A DNA stretch of 9,859 bases, from contig CAUHFD010000096.1 in assembly GCA_959605275.1 (NCBI GenBank), positions 1-9,859 of the forward strand. The letters are read 5' to 3'. Shown here piece by piece: positions 6,542-9,859 of the stretch (positions within the stretch are counted from its first letter, which is position 1; each line of letters begins with the position of its first letter). The position numbers and the translations under genes are program-made. A model generated the notes under the pieces. It was not told where the DNA came from and made no database searches. It saw only the letters and a list, made by a program, of their open reading frames with translations. The DNA is from an uncultured Eubacteriales bacterium (lineage in GTDB: Bacteria; Bacillota; Clostridia; Oscillospirales; Ruminococcaceae).

Positions 6542-7132
6542 ATGAAAGAAATGTTGATCATTTTGCTCAGCGCCATTTTGGTAGATAATTTTGTACTCTC
6601 CAAATTTATGGGCTGCTGTCCGTTTTTGGGTGTATCCAAAAAGGTCAGTTCTGCTTTTGGCATGAGTGTGGCGGTTACTTTTGTTATGCTGATGGCAACC
6701 GCGGTAACTTATCCGATTTACAGCCTGTTGCTTGCGCCGAATCATCTGGAATATATGCAGACAGTGGTGTTTATTTTAGTCATTGCACTGTTCGTACAGT
6801 TGGTTGAAATTGTGCTGAAACGGTATGTTCCATCTTTATATAAAGCGTTGGGCGTTTATCTTCCTTTGATTACGACAAACTGCGCGGTGCTGGGCGTGAC
6901 CTTGTTAAATATCGAAAAGGATTATAGCTTCGGGCAATCTATGGTACACGCGTTAGGCGCCGGTTTGGGATTTATGCTTGCATTGATGCTGTTTTCCGGT
7001 GTGCGTCAGAAGCTTAATACCTGCAATGTGCCGAAAGTGTTTGAAGGCGTGCCGATTACCTTAATTGCTGCGAGTATTGTGTCAATGACCTTTGTCGGAT
7101 TCGGTGGAATTGTGGAAGGAATCTTTAAATAA
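6542..7132 (+). CDS. rnfA: Rnf complex subunit A (membrane subunit)
   Basis: A 196-residue integral membrane protein with about six helices, the partner of RnfE in the Rnf core that couples electron flow to Na+ or H+ movement. Conserved stretches are VDNFVLSKFMGCCPFLGVSK (14-33) and YKALGVYLPLITTNCAVLGV (100-119). Cys25 or Cys26 together with Cys114 are the expected ligands for the shared [2Fe-2S] cluster; the doubled cysteine replaces the Ile-Cys I recall from many relatives. The length matches the family (about 190-195). AAAGGA lies 14 bases before the ATG, which is long. Gaps are 55 bases to rnfE and 56 to rnfB. Confidence 0.97.
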   Translation: MKEMLIILLSAILVDNFVLSKFMGCCPFLGVSKKVSSAFGMSVAVTFVMLMATAVTYPIYSLLLAPNHLEYMQTVVFILVIALFVQLVEIVLKRYVPSLYKALGVYLPLITTNCAVLGVTLLNIEKDYSFGQSMVHALGAGLGFMLALMLFSGVRQKLNTCNVPKVFEGVPITLIAASIVSMTFVGFGGIVEGIFK

Positions 7133-7188
7133 CTTTCCTTTTTATGGTATAGAGAACAGATTGAGAATGCGGGAAAGGTGAAAAGAGT

Positions 7189-8034
7189 ATGCAGGAAATA
7201 CTGATACCTATTTTAATATTAGCGGGTCTGGGACTGCTTGCGGGATTGCTTTTGGCAATCGCTTCCGCGGTCATGAACGTAAAGACCGACGAAACGGTAG
7301 CAGAATTGACCGAGGCGCTGCCGGGAGTCAATTGCGGCGCCTGCGGTTACAGCGGATGCAGTGCGTATGCGGCGGCACTGGCAAAGGGCGGAAAAGACGG
7401 AAGTGTAAAAACCAATCTTTGTGCGCCGGGCGGCGATCCCGTGTCAAAGAAAGTCAGCGAAATACTGGGCACCGGTTACAGCGACGTCGAAGAGCAGGTT
7501 GCGGTGGTTTGCTGTACCGGAAACTGCAACGTGACAGGCAAAAAGTATGATTATCACGGCACGCCATCCTGTACGGCATGCAATACCTTGTTTGCGGGAA
7601 ACGGAGATTGTGCCTATGGCTGTTTGGGATTCGGGGATTGCGTCAACTCCTGTCCTTACGGGGCGATTTCGATTCGGGACGGAATTGCGGTGATCGACCG
7701 GAATATCTGTACCGGTTGCGGCATCTGCGTCAGCAAATGTCCCAAGCATTTGATTCTGCGGCATCGGCTGACCGGAACGGTAGATGTGGTGTGTGCAAAT
7801 CATCAGGACGGCAAAACGGCTCGTGCGATCTGCAAAAACGGCTGCATCGCCTGCGGCAAATGTGAGCGCACCTGCCAATATGACGCCATTCATGTGGTTG
7901 ACAAGCTGGCACAGATCGATTATGAAAAATGCGTTAGCTGCGGCGCCTGTGTAGAGGCTTGTCCGGTAAAATGTATTCACATGGCGCAACCGACCTTGGG
8001 CGGAACAGTTGCCGAGCAGAATGATGCTTGTTAA
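7189..8034 (+). CDS. rnfB: Rnf complex subunit B (multi-cluster ferredoxin-facing subunit)
   Basis: A 281-residue subunit that takes electrons from ferredoxin. Residues 4-28 form a membrane anchor. A Fes-type 4Fe-4S domain follows with Cys49, 52, 57 and 78. Further motifs are CX3CX5CX3C at Cys141, 145, 151, 155 and three ferredoxin-type CX2CX2CX3C motifs: Cys174/177/180/184, Cys219/222/225/229 and Cys248/251/254/258. This predicts at least five clusters, as in Clostridia-type RnfB and more than in the shorter enterobacterial RsxB. Nine more cysteines (108, 109, 113, 128, 131, 202, 215, 262, 281) are unassigned, and the last residue is a cysteine. AAGGTG at 7175-7180 is eight bases before the ATG. 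It is the last rnf gene; no terminator hairpin is visible after it. Confidence 0.97.
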   Translation: MQEILIPILILAGLGLLAGLLLAIASAVMNVKTDETVAELTEALPGVNCGACGYSGCSAYAAALAKGGKDGSVKTNLCAPGGDPVSKKVSEILGTGYSDVEEQVAVVCCTGNCNVTGKKYDYHGTPSCTACNTLFAGNGDCAYGCLGFGDCVNSCPYGAISIRDGIAVIDRNICTGCGICVSKCPKHLILRHRLTGTVDVVCANHQDGKTARAICKNGCIACGKCERTCQYDAIHVVDKLAQIDYEKCVSCGACVEACPVKCIHMAQPTLGGTVAEQNDAC

Positions 8035-8048
8035 TTTCCCGTAATTTG

Positions 8049-8077
8049 TTTACATTGCCCCTTTTTTGTGATATACT
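8049..8077 (+). promoter_or_regulatory. Strong sigma-A type promoter with extended -10
   Basis: TTTACA (8049-8054) and TATACT (8072-8077) are separated by exactly 17 bases, and TG at 8069-8070 gives an extended -10. Each hexamer has one mismatch to consensus. Transcription would begin near 8084, giving a leader of about 109 bases. The promoter lies only 15 bases after rnfB, so it separates the Rnf operon from the next unit even though read-through from rnf remains possible. Confidence 0.75.
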
Positions 8078-8083
8078 AATCTT

Positions 8084-8192
8084 GTGGATTGCCGTCGGGG
8101 TCTGAGTAACGACTTTAGATGGCGGCGAGATGATGATTTATGTTTGGCATCAGATAAATCATCACGTGATACAAGGAAAGGAAAGAGGACAG
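8084..8192 (+). promoter_or_regulatory. Structured 5' leader with an 11-bp perfect inverted repeat
   Basis: TGATGATTTAT (8131-8141) and ATAAATCATCA (8154-8164) pair perfectly across a 12-base loop. The right arm runs into a 10-bp palindrome ATCACGTGAT (8161-8170), just before the ribosome binding site AAGGA (8178-8182). Upstream, GTCG (8094-8097) can pair with CGAC (8110-8113) inside GCC/GGC (8091-8093 with 8121-8123), while GCCG 8091-8094 can alternatively pair with CGGC 8123-8126. There is no U-run after the hairpin, so it is not a simple attenuator. I do not recognise a known riboswitch class; a protein operator is the alternative. Confidence 0.5.
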
Positions 8193-8486
8193 ATGGCGGA
8201 AGAATTTTTTTCATATAAAGGGAAGCCTTTAGTTCGAAAAGGCGATACGATTTACTATGGCGATATGTCGGATGCATATGTTGTAATGCTGAATATTCAC
8301 AACACGGAAAAGGCGTTCGATATGGATATGGCAGGAGACGTGTCCATTCAGCTGATGGCAACCGATCCGAATTTAAATCCGTTGGAAAGCATTATTAAAC
8401 GCGGAGAAAAAAAGGGGTTGTATCCGGCTTTGGAATTAGCGGATATTTGGTTGGAACGTGCACTGAAAGACAGTAACAAAGCATAA
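8193..8486 (+). CDS. Unrecognised conserved-looking protein, 97 residues
   Basis: I do not recognise a named family. The 97-residue product begins MAEEFFSYKGKPLVRKGD and is soluble, with no membrane segment or signal and no cysteine. The first half is rich in short beta-prone stretches (KPLVRKGDTIYYG, residues 11-23; AYVVMLNIHN, 28-37); the second half looks helical (LNPLESIIKRGEKKGLYPALELADIWLERAL, about 62-92). An ATG at 8130 is in frame upstream but lies at the edge of the leader hairpin with no good ribosome site, while 8193 has AAGGA 10 bases away and GAGG closer, so I chose 8193. I have an impression that similar small proteins occur in other Clostridia but cannot confirm it. It has its own promoter and ends five bases before a strong hairpin; rsmA follows. 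Confidence 0.85.
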   Translation: MAEEFFSYKGKPLVRKGDTIYYGDMSDAYVVMLNIHNTEKAFDMDMAGDVSIQLMATDPNLNPLESIIKRGEKKGLYPALELADIWLERALKDSNKA

Positions 8487-8490
8487 ATCT

Positions 8491-8523
8491 GCAAAGCCGT
8501 GCGAAATAACCGCACGGCTTTGC
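8491..8523 (+). terminator. 13-bp perfect hairpin without a U-tract
   Basis: GCAAAGCCGTGCG (8491-8503) pairs perfectly with CGCACGGCTTTGC (8511-8523) around the loop AAATAAC. It starts four bases after the stop codon of the 97-residue gene. The downstream bases GCATATCAATAC are not a U-run, and no U-run exists on the other strand, so intrinsic termination may be weak. It may instead be an RNA stability or processing hairpin between this gene and rsmA. Confidence 0.6.
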
Positions 8524-8568
8524 GCATATCAATACTAATTGGAGTAAAATACAGAAGGGCGGACACGG

Positions 8569-9438
8569 ATGGACAATCTTTCCAATATCGGAACCATCAA
8601 GGATATATTAAATCGGCATGGTTTTGCATTCTCTAAATCGCTGGGACAAAATTTTTTGATTAACCCCTCGGTATGCCCTCGTATCGCAGAGGAGGGCAAT
8701 GCAAGAAAAGGATTCGGCATTATTGAAATCGGTACCGGAATCGGTGTGCTGACAGCCGAACTTGCCAAGCGCGCCGATAAGGTGGTTGCTGTTGAGATTG
8801 ACACCCGACTGGAGCCGGTACTGAAAGAAACACTGGCGGAGTTTTCTAATGTACAGGTTATTTATCAGGATGTATTGAAGGTGGATTTGAGAGAGTTGAT
8901 TGCGCAGGAATTTGCAGGTTTAGAGGTTGCGGTTTGTGCGAATCTGCCTTATTATATCACGTCGCCGATTATCATGAGTTTGCTGGAGGCGCGTCTTCCG
9001 ATCAAAAGCATTACGGTGATGGTACAAAAAGAGGCTGCGGTTCGCATCTGCGCCGAGCCGGGAACCCGTGATGTCGGTGCGGTGAGTCTGGCGGTGCGGT
9101 ATTTCAGCACGCCAAAGCTGCTGTTCCATGTGTCCAGGGGCAGTTTCATGCCGGCACCTAATGTGGATAGCTGTGTTATTCGTTTGGACGTAAAGGAGAA
9201 CACTCCCGAGCAGGTTCGGGATGAAAAATTCTTTTTCCGTTTGGTTCGTGCCGGTTTCTCACAGCGCAGAAAAACACTGGTAAATCCGGTGTCTTCCGGT
9301 CTGGGAATCAGCAAGGAAACCGTTCGGGAAGCATTAGAGAAATTGGATATCAAGCCGACTGTACGGGCGGAAGAACTGACAATGGAGCAGTTTATCTTAT
9401 TAAGCAATTGGCTTTCAGAGAGGATAGAGCAACACTGA
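8569..9438 (+). CDS. rsmA: 16S rRNA (adenine1518/1519-N6)-dimethyltransferase
   Basis: A 289-residue RsmA/KsgA, which dimethylates two adjacent adenines near the 3' end of 16S rRNA using S-adenosylmethionine late in 30S assembly; its loss gives kasugamycin resistance in other bacteria. Visible motifs are KSLGQNFLIN (23-32), the SAM loop IEIGTGIGVLT (52-62, with Thr56 where Pro is common), VVAVEID (72-78), the catalytic NLPYYIT (125-131), MVQKEAAVRI (151-160), SFMPAPNVDSCVIRL (192-206) and AGFSQRRKTLVN (228-239). Length is normal. AAGGG at 8555-8559 lies nine bases before the ATG. It follows the 97-residue gene by 82 bases with the hairpin between; no clear separate promoter is seen. Confidence 0.97.
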   Translation: MDNLSNIGTIKDILNRHGFAFSKSLGQNFLINPSVCPRIAEEGNARKGFGIIEIGTGIGVLTAELAKRADKVVAVEIDTRLEPVLKETLAEFSNVQVIYQDVLKVDLRELIAQEFAGLEVAVCANLPYYITSPIIMSLLEARLPIKSITVMVQKEAAVRICAEPGTRDVGAVSLAVRYFSTPKLLFHVSRGSFMPAPNVDSCVIRLDVKENTPEQVRDEKFFFRLVRAGFSQRRKTLVNPVSSGLGISKETVREALEKLDIKPTVRAEELTMEQFILLSNWLSERIEQH

Positions 9439-9439
9439 A

Positions 9440-9859
9440 ATGTTGGAGTTGGTAACCGAAAAACAAACGGTGTGGGAATATTTAAGCCGAACCGAAAAAC
9501 CGATTTTGTTGTACGGGATGGGGGACGGCGCTGACAAGATTTTGAGGGTATTTTCCGATTACGGTATCGTCTGCAGCGGGATATTTGCAAGCGATGAATT
9601 TGTGCGTGGACATTCTTTTCGCGGCTTTCGGGTCATGACCTATGGGCAGGCATGTGAAGCTTATCCCGATTGCATTGTTGTGCTTGCTTTTGCGGCATTT
9701 ACCGATGAATTGCGTGGGAAAATTTGTCGTATCGCAGAGGAACGGGAATTATATGCTCCCGATGTGCCGGTTGTCGGAACAGAGCTTTTTACATTTGAAT
9801 ATCTCCATGAGAAAGAAGCCTCTTTGCAGGAAGCTTATGACATGCTTGCAGATGAGCAA
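9440..9859 (+). CDS. Partial gene: FkbM-family methyltransferase-like protein, N-terminal part
   Basis: An open frame of 140 codons runs from ATG 9440 to the window end without a stop, so the C-terminus is missing. It begins MLELVTEKQTVWEYLSRTEKP. Residues 22-35 (ILLYGMGDGADKIL) look like the glycine-rich turn of a Rossmann-type nucleotide- or sugar-nucleotide-binding domain, followed by SDEFVRGHSFRGFRV (51-65) and YAPDVPVVG (105-113). From memory this matches the N-terminal region of Clostridia proteins annotated as FkbM family methyltransferases, but the methyltransferase domain itself lies outside the window. It starts one base after the rsmA stop (TGAAATG), so it is probably translated with it. 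The nearest ribosome site, AGAGGA at 9419-9424, is 15 bases away. Confidence 0.8.
   Translation, partial: MLELVTEKQTVWEYLSRTEKPILLYGMGDGADKILRVFSDYGIVCSGIFASDEFVRGHSFRGFRVMTYGQACEAYPDCIVVLAFAAFTDELRGKICRIAEERELYAPDVPVVGTELFTFEYLHEKEASLQEAYDMLADEQ

Noticed and set aside
7444..7989. Minus-strand open frame of 181 codons opposite rnfB
   Set aside because: It is a shadow of the cysteine-rich RnfB coding sequence, with no family signature or ribosome binding site.
8035..8067. Possible rho-independent terminator after rnfB ending in a T6 run
   Set aside because: Only a four-bp GTAA/TTAC pairing is available upstream of the T-run, far too weak; the T-run is better explained as the spacer of the promoter at 8049-8077.
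8130..8192. Upstream in-frame ATG giving a 118-residue product
   Set aside because: It is at the edge of the 11-bp leader hairpin without a good ribosome site; the added residues MMIYVWHQINHHV look like translated leader, and 8193 has a proper site.
8952..9590. Minus-strand open frame of 212 codons
   Set aside because: It lies opposite rsmA and the following gene, both with clear motifs; the translated protein shows no recognisable domain.

Overview
The window looks like a chromosomal segment of a low-to-medium GC anaerobic Firmicute (class Clostridia; an Oscillospiraceae/Ruminococcaceae-like genome is my best guess). The reasons are the gene order rnfCDGEAB, AAAGG-type ribosome binding sites, some GTG/TTG starts, a Clostridia-style multi-cluster RnfB, and a partial downstream protein of a type I associate with that group. 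No protein search was possible, so the taxonomic call is inference.

Positions 1-251 are an AT-rich, apparently non-coding leader with TATTGCA-type repeats and several candidate promoters. Positions 252-2828 hold four genes: an exported FAD:protein FMN transferase (ApbE), a small membrane-anchored NusG-domain-II protein, a membrane protein of the Gx-transporter / heptaprenyl diphosphate synthase component I family, and a GNAT acetyltransferase. Positions 2878-8034 hold a complete six-gene Rnf complex, rnfC, rnfD, rnfG, rnfE, rnfA, rnfB. All ten genes are on the plus strand with gaps of at most 66 bases and no convincing terminator between them, so they probably form one operon.

The operon makes mechanistic sense. 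RnfB and RnfC exchange electrons with ferredoxin and NAD on the cytoplasmic side. RnfA and RnfE carry a membrane-embedded Fe-S cluster. RnfD and RnfG carry covalent FMN facing outward, and ApbE attaches that FMN; both acceptor motifs are visible (RnfD Thr159, RnfG Thr158). The NusG-II and Gx-transporter proteins lie between ApbE and Rnf. From memory, the same two families appear in Gram-positive flavin-based extracellular electron transfer loci as EetA and EetB, so they may belong to an extracytosolic electron-transfer branch.

From about 8049 a new unit begins: a strong-looking sigma-A promoter, a structured leader of roughly 110 bases, an unrecognised 97-residue protein, a perfect 13-bp hairpin, then rsmA (ksgA, 16S rRNA dimethyltransferase). 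One base after rsmA begins a gene cut by the window end that resembles the N-terminal part of an FkbM-type methyltransferase family protein.

The least explained items are the ApbE/NusG-II/Gx set joined to Rnf, a cysteine-rich tail on RnfE, a 15-codon ORF whose stop codon abuts the rnfG start, and the structured leader before the 97-residue gene. I see no tRNA, rRNA, CRISPR array or mobile element.
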